A DNA stretch of 64,000 bases from assembly GCA_002709005.1 (NCBI GenBank), contig PAPH01000043.1:1-64000 (forward strand), written 5' to 3'. Shown piece by piece: positions 55,842 through 64,000 of this stretch. Every line of letters begins with the position of its first letter. The first letter of the stretch is position 1. Made by a program: the position numbers and the translations under genes. The stretch is from Hyphomicrobiales bacterium. GTDB taxonomy: Bacteria; Pseudomonadota; Alphaproteobacteria; Rhizobiales; Rhizobiaceae. A model generated the notes under the pieces. The model saw only the letters and a list, made by a program, of their open reading frames with translations, was not told the DNA's origin and ran no database searches.

Positions 55842-56261
55842 ATGCGCAGGCGTGTTCGGACGATTTCGGAATTGGTGACTTCGGCGGGAAGGGGACTTGT
55901 CCTCGTCCGCCTGCTGGTCGCCATTGCCCTGGCGCTCACCGCGTTCGCGCACCGCGCGGCACCCGTCAATGCCGCGCCGGCGGCCGACTTCCTCGCCTAT
56001 GTGCTGCCCGACGGCACGCTTCCCGTTCTCTGCCTGACGGAGAGCGGCGACGAGAACAGCGATCATCACAAGGGCAGCGCGGCCTGCGAATTCTGCCGCA
56101 TTGCCGGCGCGATCGCCTTTGCGGTCCCGCCCGCTCTTCATGGTGCCCCGATAGACGCGGCGAAGCGGGTCTCTCCCGTCGCGCTTGCAGGCCTGGTCCG
56201 GGGCGAGCCGGCCTTCTGGCCCGCCGCGCCGCCGCAAGGCCCACCCTCCCTCAACGCCTGA
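55842..56261 (+). CDS. DUF2946-like membrane-anchored protein with C-x-x-C
   Basis: This 139-residue protein has one N-terminal hydrophobic segment (VLVRLLVAIALALTAFAHRAAPVNA), probably a signal or anchor. Residues about 60-90 carry LCLTESGDENSDHHKGSAACEFCRIAGA, an His/Cys-rich stretch with C-E-F-C, as in DUF2946-type proteins seen beside copper-handling genes. The Pro-rich C-terminus has no known function. It precedes a PepSY-TM protein and a PCuAC chaperone in the same direction, so periplasmic copper binding is a reasonable guess. Confidence 0.65.
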   Translation: MRRRVRTISELVTSAGRGLVLVRLLVAIALALTAFAHRAAPVNAAPAADFLAYVLPDGTLPVLCLTESGDENSDHHKGSAACEFCRIAGAIAFAVPPALHGAPIDAAKRVSPVALAGLVRGEPAFWPAAPPQGPPSLNA

Positions 56262-56454
56262 TCTACCGGTTCCTGTCGCGCATTTCGTTCGCCTCCGGGC
56301 CCGATCGCGCGCCGGCTTCTGTTCCGTCCGTCAGTCCAATTTGAGCGACGCGCGAACGAGGAGGGGGAACCGGTCCCGTCCGGGGGAGAAAATCCTCCGG
56401 GCATCCGGAACCAGGCGGCCCAGGCGGCGCGCCAACATTCTTTGACAGGCTCAC

Positions 56455-57858
56455 ATGTCCGATATCACAGGCGAACGCCCCGTTTCCGAAGCGGACGGGA
56501 AGAAAACGGCCTCCACCGCACGCTTCTACGCCGCGGCGTGGCGCTGGCACTTCTATGCCGGCCTCTTCGTGGCACCCTTCCTCGTCATTCTGGCCGTCAC
56601 CGGCCTGATGATGCTCTCTGCCTCCGTTCTCTCCGGCCGCGATGGGGAGAAGATCAACGTCACTCCTGCGGCTCACGAGATTTCAGTGGCGGCTCAGGAA
56701 GCCTCGGTTCTCGCCGCCCATCCCGGCGCCTCGATCCTCGAGTGGATCGGCAATCGCACCGATGACACGGTTGCCGTCTTCCGTATCGCCGAAAATGGCG
56801 CGCAGGCAATGGTCGCCGTCGATCCCTATACCGGTGTGATCGTCCAGGAATGGCCGCGCCGCGACAGCCTCTACGATCTCGCAGAAACCATTCATGGCAC
56901 ACTGATGATCGGCACGCTGGGGGACCGTTTGATCGAGATCGCGGCGGGCTTTGCCATCGTGCTGACGATGACGGGAATTTATCTCGCCTGGCCGCGCAAA
57001 TCGCGCCGGTCACCGGCGAGACCTTCATCCCGCGAGAAATGGAAACAATGGCACAAGATCGTCGGACTTTGCGCCGCGCCTCTGCTCATCGCTTTCCTTC
57101 TGTCCGGTCATAGCTGGACGGGCATCTGGGGCGACAAGTTCGTTCAGGCCTGGAGTACGTTTCCGGCCGAGAAATGGGATAATGTACCGTTATCCAATGC
57201 AACCCACGCCTCGATGAACCCGAACGGCATCAAGTCCGTTCCCTGGGCCCTCGAGCAGACGCCGATGCCCGCTTCCGGCTCCGTTGCCGGTGAGAAGGGC
57301 CTCGCCGACGGCATCGAGCCGAACCTTGCGAACCTCGTCGCACTCGGCCGCGAGCTCGGCTTCTCGAAGCGTTTCCACGTCAACTACCCCTCTGGCGAAA
57401 CCGGAGTGTGGACGCTGTCGCAGGACTCAATGAGCAACGACAGTGCGGATCCGACCAGCGACCGGACGATGCATCTCGACCGCTACACCGGCAATATCCT
57501 CGCCGACGTGCGCTATGCGGACTATTCGGTTCCCGGAAAGGCCATGGCAGTCGGCATTGCGCTGCACGAGGGCGATATGGGGGTGGCGAACGTGATCATC
57601 AACACGCTCTTCTGCCTCTCGATCATCCTCATGGCGGGCACGGGTCTGGTGATGTGGTGGAAGCGCCGGCCCTCCGGGGCCTTCCGGCTCGCCGCGCCGC
57701 CCGTTCCCTCCAATATGCCCGAATGGCGCGCGGCGACCGTCGTCATGCTGTTCGTGGCGATGCTCTTTCCTCTGGTCGGCCTCACCCTTCTCGCGGTGCT
57801 GGTGTTCGACCTTCTCATCATCTCGCGGCTGCCGGTGCTTCGCCGGGCGGTCAACTGA
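56455..57858 (+). CDS. PepSY-associated transmembrane protein
   Basis: This 467-residue protein has four main membrane spans: FYAGLFVAPFLVILAVTGLMML, LIEIAAGFAIVLTMTGIYLAW, VGLCAAPLLIAFLLSGHSW and the C-terminal pair (IINTLFCLSIILMAGTGLVMWW; VVMLFVAMLFPLVGLTLLAVLVF). PepSY-like periplasmic repeats lie between (VAVDPYTGVIVQEWPRRDSLYDLAETIHGTL; MHLDRYTGNILADVRYADYSVPGKAMAVGIALHEGDM). The W-R-x-H-F-Y start and H-x-x-x-G pattern fit the PiuB/PepSY_TM family, linked to iron-siderophore or copper reduction. Context with PCuAC favours copper. Confidence 0.88.
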   Translation: MSDITGERPVSEADGKKTASTARFYAAAWRWHFYAGLFVAPFLVILAVTGLMMLSASVLSGRDGEKINVTPAAHEISVAAQEASVLAAHPGASILEWIGNRTDDTVAVFRIAENGAQAMVAVDPYTGVIVQEWPRRDSLYDLAETIHGTLMIGTLGDRLIEIAAGFAIVLTMTGIYLAWPRKSRRSPARPSSREKWKQWHKIVGLCAAPLLIAFLLSGHSWTGIWGDKFVQAWSTFPAEKWDNVPLSNATHASMNPNGIKSVPWALEQTPMPASGSVAGEKGLADGIEPNLANLVALGRELGFSKRFHVNYPSGETGVWTLSQDSMSNDSADPTSDRTMHLDRYTGNILADVRYADYSVPGKAMAVGIALHEGDMGVANVIINTLFCLSIILMAGTGLVMWWKRRPSGAFRLAAPPVPSNMPEWRAATVVMLFVAMLFPLVGLTLLAVLVFDLLIISRLPVLRRAVN

Positions 57859-57895
57859 CGGCTCAACAAACACGTCCATGAAAAGGAAAAGACTC

Positions 57896-58426
57896 ATGAA
57901 AAAACTGTTCGCGGCGGCACTCGCCTTCACCGTTCTGTCCGGCTTCGCCCAAGCCCACGACTTCAAGGTTGGCGATCTCGAAATTCACCATCCCTGGGCC
58001 AAGGCCACATTGCCCAATCAGCCCGTCGGCGGCGGTTTCATGGAAATCGTCAACACCGGTTCGAAGGCCGATCGTCTTGTTTCCGGCACGGCCGGTTTCG
58101 CCGGCGAGGTGCAGTTCCACGAGATGGAAATGAACGATGGCGTGATGAAGATGCGCCAGCTCGCCGACGGTCTTGAAATCCCGGCCGGAGCGACCGTCAA
58201 GCTCGAACCCGGCGGGCTTCACATCATGTTCATGAAGCTCTCCGAGCCGCTCAAGGAAGGCGAGATGAAGGAAGCCACGCTCACCTTCGAAAAGGCGGGC
58301 GAGGTGACGGTCGAGTTCGCCGTCCAGTCTGCCAGGCCCGGCGAGGGCGCCATGGACCATTCGAAGATGGAACAGGGGGAAATGGATCACTCCGACATGG
58401 ACGGCGACGCTCACCACGCAGATTGA
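57896..58426 (+). CDS. PCuAC-type periplasmic copper chaperone
   Basis: This 176-residue protein has signal peptide KKLFAAALAFTVLSGFAQA and the PCuAC (DUF461) core. It has the H-P-W-A-K-A-T start, FMEIVNTGSKADRLVSGTAGFAGEVQFHEMEMNDGVMKMRQL with the copper ligands H-(x)n-M-x-x-M, and GGLHIMFMKLSEPL with the second H/M set. A Met/His-rich tail (MDHSKMEQGEMDHSDMDGDAHH) adds further copper ligands. ATG 57896 is favoured by AAGGA eight bases upstream; an ATG at 57878 is possible. It probably delivers Cu(I) for cytochrome oxidase Cu centres. Confidence 0.93.
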   Translation: MKKLFAAALAFTVLSGFAQAHDFKVGDLEIHHPWAKATLPNQPVGGGFMEIVNTGSKADRLVSGTAGFAGEVQFHEMEMNDGVMKMRQLADGLEIPAGATVKLEPGGLHIMFMKLSEPLKEGEMKEATLTFEKAGEVTVEFAVQSARPGEGAMDHSKMEQGEMDHSDMDGDAHHAD

Positions 58427-58531
58427 TCATCCGCTGATCGGCTGCGCCGGGCCGCTTCCGGCTTGTATCGCCCACCCGAGGGCGTAATCTCCTCCTGTCG
58501 CATTTTCGAAAGCGTGCGGCGGGAGGAGACC

Positions 58532-60145
58532 TTGGAATTCGATTATGCCGTCATCGGCGGCGGATCGGCCGGTTGCGTCATGGCGGCGCGGCTCGCCGAA
58601 AACACGAAGCTGAAGATCTGTCTGATCGAGGCCGGCGGCGCGGGACGCGGCATCGCAGTACGCGCGCCGCTGGGGATCGTGGCGACCGTGCCCGCCTTTC
58701 CCTTTTTCCGGTTTGCCAACTGGGCGTTCGAAACCGAGCCGCAGCCGGGATTGAACGGGCGGCGTTGCTACCAGCCGCGCGGCCGCGGTCTTGGCGGTTC
58801 GAGCGCCATAAACGCGATGCTTTATACAAGGGGCCACCCTTCCGATTACGACGGATGGGCCGCCTCCGGCTGTACCGGCTGGGGTTGGGAGGACGTGCTT
58901 CCCTTCTTTCGGTTTTCCGAGCGCAATGCGCGCGGCACGGATGCCTTTCACGGTCTTTCCGGTCTGTTGCAGGTGGGCGACCAGAAGCGGCCGCGGCCGA
59001 TGAGCCATGCCTTTGTAGCGGCGGCGAACGAAGCCGGTCATCCGCTCAATGATGATTTCAACGGTGCCGTCCAGGAAGGCGTCGGCCTGTATCAGGTGAC
59101 CCAGTTCTTCGACGGACCGAGGCGCGGCGAGCGCTGTTCGGCGGCCGCCGCCTATATCCATCCCCGCCTCCATTGGCCGAACCTGCATGTGATCACCGGT
59201 GCGCATGCAACGCGGATACTCTTTGATGGACGGCGCGCCGTCGGCATCGAATATCGCGCCAAGGGGGCGATTCATTCTGTAAGGGTGCGGGGCGAAGTGG
59301 TTCTTTCCGCAGGCACTTTCGGGTCTCCTCAATTACTCAAACTGTCTGGCATCGGCCCTGGAGAGGAACTGTCGGCCCATGGCATCGAGGTTCTTGAGGA
59401 CCACGCGGAAGTCGGCCAGAACCTTCAGGACCACCCCGATTTCGTCCTGAACTACCGGACCGCCAGCAGCGAAAGTCTCGGTTACGGCCTGCGTGGCGGC
59501 TGGGGTCTGATAAAGGAGATGGCACGCTGGAAACGCAGCGGGGAGGGGCTGGTGGCGTCATCCGCCGCCGAGGCCGGAGGCTTCCTGAAATCCGATCCCG
59601 CGCTGGTCGCCCCCGATCTCCAGCTTCATTTCACTGTCGGCTTCGTCGACGATCACGCCCGAAAGATCCATTCCGGTTTCGGCTATTCCGCCCATGTCTG
59701 CGTGCTCCGGCCGAAATCGCGCGGCAGCGTCACGCTCCGCAGTGCCGATCCGACGGATACTCCGAAGATCGATCCGCAATTTCTCGCCGATCCGGACGAT
59801 GCAGCGCGTTTGCACAAGGGAGCCACGATTCTCCAGAGGATCATGCGCGCCTCGCCTTTCGGCCCCTATGATCGCGGCGAGATTTACGGGCAGGACCGGT
59901 TGGAGGGATCCGCGCTGATGGCGGCGATCCGCCAGCGCGCCGATACCATCTATCATCCGGTCGGCACCTGCCGCATGGGCGGCGATGCCCGGTCAGTGAC
60001 GGATATTTCGCTGCGGGTGCGAGGAATCGAGAATTTAAGAATTATCGATGCTTCAATCATGCCGTCGCTGGTCGGCGGCAACACCAATGCGCCCACCATC
60101 ATGATTGCCGAGAAGGCGGCAGCTGAAATGAAGCGCGGCGGCTGA
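58532..60145 (+). CDS. GMC-family FAD oxidoreductase (choline/alcohol dehydrogenase-like)
   Basis: This 537-residue protein starts at TTG 58532 behind GGGAGGAGACC, which leaves the FAD loop YAVIGGGSAGCVMAARLAE right at the N-terminus. GMC signatures: GRGLGGSSAINAMLYTRGHPSDYD (PS00623-like) and GEVVLSAGTFGSPQLLKLSGIGP (PS00624-like). The catalytic His lies in YHPVGTCRMG and the end is GGNTNAPTIMIAEKAA. It oxidises an alcohol or choline-like substrate. The exact substrate is not readable, and no betaine-aldehyde dehydrogenase gene is adjacent. Confidence 0.94.
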   Translation: MEFDYAVIGGGSAGCVMAARLAENTKLKICLIEAGGAGRGIAVRAPLGIVATVPAFPFFRFANWAFETEPQPGLNGRRCYQPRGRGLGGSSAINAMLYTRGHPSDYDGWAASGCTGWGWEDVLPFFRFSERNARGTDAFHGLSGLLQVGDQKRPRPMSHAFVAAANEAGHPLNDDFNGAVQEGVGLYQVTQFFDGPRRGERCSAAAAYIHPRLHWPNLHVITGAHATRILFDGRRAVGIEYRAKGAIHSVRVRGEVVLSAGTFGSPQLLKLSGIGPGEELSAHGIEVLEDHAEVGQNLQDHPDFVLNYRTASSESLGYGLRGGWGLIKEMARWKRSGEGLVASSAAEAGGFLKSDPALVAPDLQLHFTVGFVDDHARKIHSGFGYSAHVCVLRPKSRGSVTLRSADPTDTPKIDPQFLADPDDAARLHKGATILQRIMRASPFGPYDRGEIYGQDRLEGSALMAAIRQRADTIYHPVGTCRMGGDARSVTDISLRVRGIENLRIIDASIMPSLVGGNTNAPTIMIAEKAAAEMKRGG

Positions 60146-60432
60146 CCGCCACGCGGAATTTTATGCACAGAAAGCGGATAAAAGTCAGTTATTTATCCCA
60201 TTGTAACCAAACATGACCGGGCGTATGAACGCTTTTGCCCGGGAAGGCGGATATTGCCCCAATTTTTCCGCAATTCCGGGCAGGAACTTTTTTCGCGCAG
60301 AGACGTTACCGCAATGCACAACGGACTCCCGTCGTGAGGATGACGCCTGCCGCAAACTGGTTCGTATTTACTAAGTGACAGACGTAAGGATTATTGAGCT
60401 TGGATTCCCTTTATCCCCGACGGGGCGGCGCG

Positions 60433-62052
60433 ATGCAGCAGTCTCGTTTTTGTCGCCGGAAGTTTCTCACCTCCGCTTCGGCCTCCGTGCTGCTCGCCAT
60501 GACAGCAGGATCCGCCTTCGCTCAGGACGCCTCCTCCGAGGGGACCCAAGGAGAAAACGACCTCATGCCGGCGGCGGACGGCTCCCAGCCGTTCAGCTTC
60601 GATATCCTGACCGACGAGATGCGCCGCAAGGCGGGCGAGGATTATTCCGAGCCTGAAAAGGTTGGCGGGTTCCTTTCGGATCTGAACTACGATCTTTACC
60701 GTCTGATCCGCTTCAACCCGTCGAAGACGCGCTTTGCCGATGTCGAGCGCACCCGCTTCCAGCTTCAGGCCTTTCATCTGGGCTGGCTGTTCGCCAATCC
60801 GATCACCTTGATGGAAGTGGATGGCGAACGCGCCCGGCCGATGACGTTTACAACCGAGGACTTCCTCTATCAGCGCGAGGCGCAGGGCAAGCTGCCCGCG
60901 GAGTGGGAACTGCCCGGCGTCGCCGGCTTCCGCCTGCATAGCCCGCTCAACCGCCCTGACATTCTCGACGAACTCGTCGCCTTCCAGGGCGCGTCCTATT
61001 TCCGCGCCCTCGGCCGGGGTTCGACCTACGGCCTCTCCGCCCGCGGGCTGGCAATCAATACCGGCACTTCTGAACCCGAGGAATTTCCGGTTTTCACCAA
61101 GTTCTACATCGAGCGCCCGACGCCCGGCGGCAACACCATCAATGTCTACGCGCTGATGGACAGCCCCTCGCTGACCGGCGCCTACCGGTTCGTCATCACG
61201 CCCGGCGAGGCCACGACGATGGAAGTGACCGCGCGCCTGTTCCTGCGCTCCGACGTCCGTGAATTGGGCGTGGCGCCGCTCACCTCGATGTATCTCTACG
61301 GCGAGCGCAACCGCGATCAGTTCGACGACTATCGCCCGCGGGTTCATGACAGTGACGGGCTGATGATCGAAGACCGCAACGGCAACTGCATCTGGCGCGC
61401 GCTGTCGAACCCGAGCCGGCTGGCTTCCAGCTATTTCTCCGAGACAGCGCCCAAGAGCTTCGGCCTCTATCAGCGCGAACGCGATTTCGATCATTACCAG
61501 GACGCCTCGGCCAACTATCAGGACCGTCCCTCGCTCAAGGTCGAGCCGCTTGGCGACTGGGGCAAGGGCATGGTGCGCCTGGTCGAAATTCCGTCGGATC
61601 TGGAGATCAACGACAACATCGTCGCCTTCTGGATCCCCGAACAGGACGGCAAGGCCGGCGATGCGCTGGAATTCAGCTACCGCCTCTCCTGGGGCGACCT
61701 GCCACCCGCCGAGGATGGCAATCTCGCCTATGTGGTGGCAAGCCGCGCCGGCACGGGGGGAGTGTCCGGTGTCGAAAACCAGGCCGACACGCGCAAGTTC
61801 GTCGTCGACTTCCGGGGTGGTCCGCTTACATCACTGCCCGGGTCGGAATCCGACCACATCAGGCCGGTGGCGACGATCGTCAATGGAAAAATCGAGCATG
61901 AAACGCTCACGCCGATCCCGGAGGAGGGGGTTTGGCGGTTCGTGATGGACGTTTCCGCGGAAAGTGGCGCAACCGTGGAACTAACCGCCCGTCTCGAAGG
62001 TTACGAACAAAAGCTCAGCGAAACCTGGGCGTATCAATGGATCAAACCGTGA
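60433..62052 (+). CDS. opgG: Periplasmic glucan biosynthesis protein OpgG (MdoG)
   Basis: This 539-residue protein has a Tat-type signal (SRFCRRKFLTSASASVLLAM) cleaved near AFA-QD. The MdoG fold follows: SDLNYDLYRLIRFNPSKTRF, GASYFRALGRGSTYGLSARGLAIN (a strongly conserved block), LMIEDRNGNCIWRALSNPSRL and GDWGKGMVRLVEIPS. OpgG is needed for backbone branching of osmoregulated periplasmic glucans. ATG 60433 is favoured by signal-peptide length; TTG 60394 would add 13 residues. opgH follows in the same direction. Confidence 0.95.
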   Translation: MQQSRFCRRKFLTSASASVLLAMTAGSAFAQDASSEGTQGENDLMPAADGSQPFSFDILTDEMRRKAGEDYSEPEKVGGFLSDLNYDLYRLIRFNPSKTRFADVERTRFQLQAFHLGWLFANPITLMEVDGERARPMTFTTEDFLYQREAQGKLPAEWELPGVAGFRLHSPLNRPDILDELVAFQGASYFRALGRGSTYGLSARGLAINTGTSEPEEFPVFTKFYIERPTPGGNTINVYALMDSPSLTGAYRFVITPGEATTMEVTARLFLRSDVRELGVAPLTSMYLYGERNRDQFDDYRPRVHDSDGLMIEDRNGNCIWRALSNPSRLASSYFSETAPKSFGLYQRERDFDHYQDASANYQDRPSLKVEPLGDWGKGMVRLVEIPSDLEINDNIVAFWIPEQDGKAGDALEFSYRLSWGDLPPAEDGNLAYVVASRAGTGGVSGVENQADTRKFVVDFRGGPLTSLPGSESDHIRPVATIVNGKIEHETLTPIPEEGVWRFVMDVSAESGATVELTARLEGYEQKLSETWAYQWIKP

Positions 62053-62069
62053 CATTCAAGGAACCTCCC

Positions 62070-62303
62070 ATGTCCGTGAACATGCCACTTAACCATGACC
62101 AGTTTGCAGCTCGCAACGTCCGCTCGGATGACTTCATGACGCCGGCCGAACTGATATCCGGCCCCTGCGCGTTGCCCGACGCGCCGATCGCTATGCCGCG
62201 CCAGCAGCTTGAGCGCGACATGTCGCTTGCCCGTCGTGTCATGGTGGTCCTCCGGCTCCGGGCCCGTCGCCTGCCAGCGATCCTGCCCGAACGGGGCGTC
62301 TGA
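62070..62303 (+). CDS. Detached N-terminal segment of OpgH (77 aa), in frame with opgH
   Basis: ATG 62070 has AAGGAACC just upstream. The 77 residues end at an in-frame TGA (62301-62303) immediately before the GTG that opens the OpgH catalytic frame. The segment CALPDAPIAMPRQQLERDMSLARR resembles the L-P-x-x-A-P-L-A-M-P-x-Q-x-L stretch that normally begins proteobacterial OpgH. It therefore looks like the ordinary N-terminus of the same protein, cut by one stop codon. It may be a nonsense mutation, a readthrough codon, a sequencing error, or a lineage-specific split. If translated alone, no function can be proposed. Confidence 0.6.
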   Translation: MSVNMPLNHDQFAARNVRSDDFMTPAELISGPCALPDAPIAMPRQQLERDMSLARRVMVVLRLRARRLPAILPERGV

Positions 62304-64000
62304 GTGGGTCGCATCGGCCTGTGGGGCCTGCGCGCGGCGGCGGTTTCGTTTTCGCTGCTGTGCGCCGCAGGCGCCTTCATCATCTTTCTGCAGTTCGGCG
62401 GAGCGGACGGGATCGACACACTCGATGTCGTCCGCGCCGTACTGATCTTCATATCCACTCTGTGGCTGGCCTGGGGCGCGGCACTCGGGCTGATCGGTCT
62501 GACCACGAATGCCCGCCCGCCCGCCTATGACCGCTCCCGCCCGATCGAGGGCAAGACCATCATTCTCATGCCGGTCTATAACGAGGACCCGGTCTCGACC
62601 TTCACGCGGCTTGCGGCGATGGAAACCTCGCTACGGGCCACGGAGGACGAGGCGGAGATTCACTTCGCTGTCCTCTCGGATACCCGCAAGGACGAAATCG
62701 CCGGCCGTGAGGAGTTGCTCTTTGCCAAGCTCGTTGCCGAGCATGACGGCATCGGCCGCTTCTTTTATCGCCGCCGCGACGAGAATGCCGGCAAGAAGGC
62801 CGGCAATATCGAGGACTTCATGGTCCGTTCCGGCGGTGCCTATGATTACGCGGTCATCCTCGACGCCGACAGCCTGATCGAGGGCGAGACCATCCTCGAA
62901 ATGATCCGCCGCATGGAGGCCGATCCGAAACTGGGGCTCCTCCAGACGCTGCCGAAGATCGTCAACGCGAATTCGCGCTTTGGCCGTGCCATGCAGTTCT
63001 CGGCCTCTTTCTTCTCGCCGGTCTTCTGTCGTGGACTTGCCATGATGCAGGGCCGCACGGGTCCGTTCTGGGGACACAACGCGATCGTCAGGGTGAAGGC
63101 ATTCGCCGAATCCTGCGGCCTGCCGGCCCTGCGCGGAGAACCGCCTTTCGGCGGCCATGTGCTCAGCCACGACTATGTCGAGGCCGCCCTTCTGGCGCGC
63201 GCCGGATGGACGGTCCGCGTTGACGACGATCTGGAAGGCTCATTCGAGGAAGGGCCGGAAAACATCGTCGATTACGCCAAGCGCGAACGCCGCTGGTGCC
63301 AGGGCAATCTCCAGCACGCCCGCATCATCGGTGCGCCGCGTCTGAGGCTTTGGTCGCGCTTCGTCTTCGCCCAACTGATCATGGCCTATATCGCGCCGTT
63401 GTTCTGGCTCGGCTTCATCGCCGCCTCGGTGGCAGCCCCCGCCTTCGTCACGCAGCCCGACTATTTCCCCGAACCGAACTGGCCGTTCCCCTATTTCCCG
63501 CCCTCCGAAGCCTGGAAGGCGATCGGACTGTTCATCGGCATCTTCGGGCTGCTGATCGTGCCGAAACTGCTCATTGCCCTCAAGGCCTCGATCAGCGGCA
63601 GGGCGAGGGGCTTCGGCGGTCCGGCGGACGCCTTCGGTTCCACCGTGCTCGAACTTCTCTTCACCTCGCTGACGGCGCCGGTGCTTTTGATGTATGCCAC
63701 CCGGTCTGTCTGGCAGGTTCTCTCCGGTAGCGATGGCGGCTGGCCCTCCAACAACCGCGGAGACGGTCGTCTGTCCTATGAGGAAAGCTTCCTCGCCTCC
63801 TGGTGGATCACTGCCATCGGTGCGGGCGGTCTGGCGATCACATGGCAGTTTGCCCCGGGTCTGTTTCCCTGGCTGCTGCCGGTTGGGGTTCCCATGATCC
63901 TCTCCGCCTTCATCCTGCGGTGGAGTTCGCTGCCCGCGCGCTCCAGCATGATGCAGGTTCCGGCCGACACCAATCCGCCTGCGATCCTCGCCCTTCACGA
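62304..64000 (+). CDS. opgH: Glucans biosynthesis glucosyltransferase OpgH (MdoH), 3' truncated by window end
   Basis: The frame opens at GTG 62304 directly after TGA and stays open to the window end (565 codons). Two N-terminal spans (AAAVSFSLLCAAGAFIIFL; LWLAWGAALGLIGL) precede a GT2 domain: IILMPVYNEDP, FAVLSDTRKDE, VILDADSLIEGE (D-x-D), SHDYVEAALLARAGW and RRWCQGNLQH (the Q/R-x-x-R-W type motif). Further spans follow (LIMAYIAPLFWLGFIAASVAAPAF; LFIGIFGLLIVPKLLIAL). OpgH polymerises beta-1,2-glucan from UDP-Glc while exporting it to the periplasm. The preceding 77-residue frame is in phase with it. Confidence 0.93.
   Translation, partial: MGRIGLWGLRAAAVSFSLLCAAGAFIIFLQFGGADGIDTLDVVRAVLIFISTLWLAWGAALGLIGLTTNARPPAYDRSRPIEGKTIILMPVYNEDPVSTFTRLAAMETSLRATEDEAEIHFAVLSDTRKDEIAGREELLFAKLVAEHDGIGRFFYRRRDENAGKKAGNIEDFMVRSGGAYDYAVILDADSLIEGETILEMIRRMEADPKLGLLQTLPKIVNANSRFGRAMQFSASFFSPVFCRGLAMMQGRTGPFWGHNAIVRVKAFAESCGLPALRGEPPFGGHVLSHDYVEAALLARAGWTVRVDDDLEGSFEEGPENIVDYAKRERRWCQGNLQHARIIGAPRLRLWSRFVFAQLIMAYIAPLFWLGFIAASVAAPAFVTQPDYFPEPNWPFPYFPPSEAWKAIGLFIGIFGLLIVPKLLIALKASISGRARGFGGPADAFGSTVLELLFTSLTAPVLLMYATRSVWQVLSGSDGGWPSNNRGDGRLSYEESFLASWWITAIGAGGLAITWQFAPGLFPWLLPVGVPMILSAFILRWSSLPARSSMMQVPADTNPPAILALH

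Overview
The window is GC-rich (well above 60% in most genes), densely coded bacterial chromosome. Gene content (SMC, PPDK, UrtABCDE, fused CysNC, OpgGH, a BTLCP-type transglutaminase-like protein, DUF2946/PepSY/PCuAC genes) and two dispersed palindromic repeat families point to an alphaproteobacterium, most likely Hyphomicrobiales (Rhizobiales). The genus cannot be read from the sequence.

Layout. 1-8.4 kb: 3' part of smc, a small membrane-protein gene broken by a 37-bp tandem duplication, a VOC-fold protein, an Lrp/AsnC regulator divergent from a nucleoside-recognition membrane protein, and ppdK. 8.4-11.9 kb: an AT-rich island holding one large Sll1717-like P-loop ATPase, bordered by clusters of palindromic repeats and a frameshifted GIY-YIG gene. 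11.9-16.7 kb: zinc metallopeptidase, YeeE/YedE sulfur transporter, two poorly characterised proteins, and an MBL-fold hydrolase. 16.9-43.9 kb: a large surface-polysaccharide region. It contains a membrane NDP-sugar dehydratase, cysD-cysNC-cysQ (PAPS supply and PAP removal), three GT4 glycosyltransferases, an FkbM methyltransferase, a sulfotransferase-like protein, a KpsMT-type ABC exporter, a methyltransferase, and a phage-tail-like DUF2793 protein. A five-gene operon follows (UDP-xylose synthase, GtrB-like GT2, unknown membrane protein, GtrA, GT-C-like protein), then tRNA-Gln, galE, ugd, a WecA/MraY-like transferase, kdsD and a GH25 lipoprotein.

44.3-49.0 kb is an envelope-stress-like module: ECF sigma factor, RskA-type anti-sigma factor, secreted FAS1 protein, Tat-exported MsrB, a transglutaminase-like protein and two paralogous tiny secreted proteins ending in the same residues. 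Two intergenic copies of a structured RNA-like element with compensatory changes, and a shared promoter-like motif (TGAAAC-N17-CGT), tie parts of it together. 49.5-55.5 kb is the urea ABC transporter operon urtABCDE. 55.8-58.4 kb looks copper-related (DUF2946, PepSY-TM, PCuAC). 58.5-60.1 kb is a GMC oxidoreductase. 60.4-64 kb is opgG followed by opgH, whose normal N-terminal segment is separated from the catalytic part by an in-frame TGA. opgH runs off the window end.

How it fits together. Ugd, UXS and GalE make UDP-GlcA, UDP-Xyl and UDP-Gal. The glycosyltransferases and methyltransferases would assemble and decorate a glycan, KpsMT would export it, and CysD/CysNC/CysQ beside a sulfotransferase-like gene suggest the glycan may be sulfated. 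The best candidates for something undescribed are the ECF/FAS1 module with its paired RNA element and twin secreted peptides, and the sulfation-glycan cluster with its shared DUF4214-like module.
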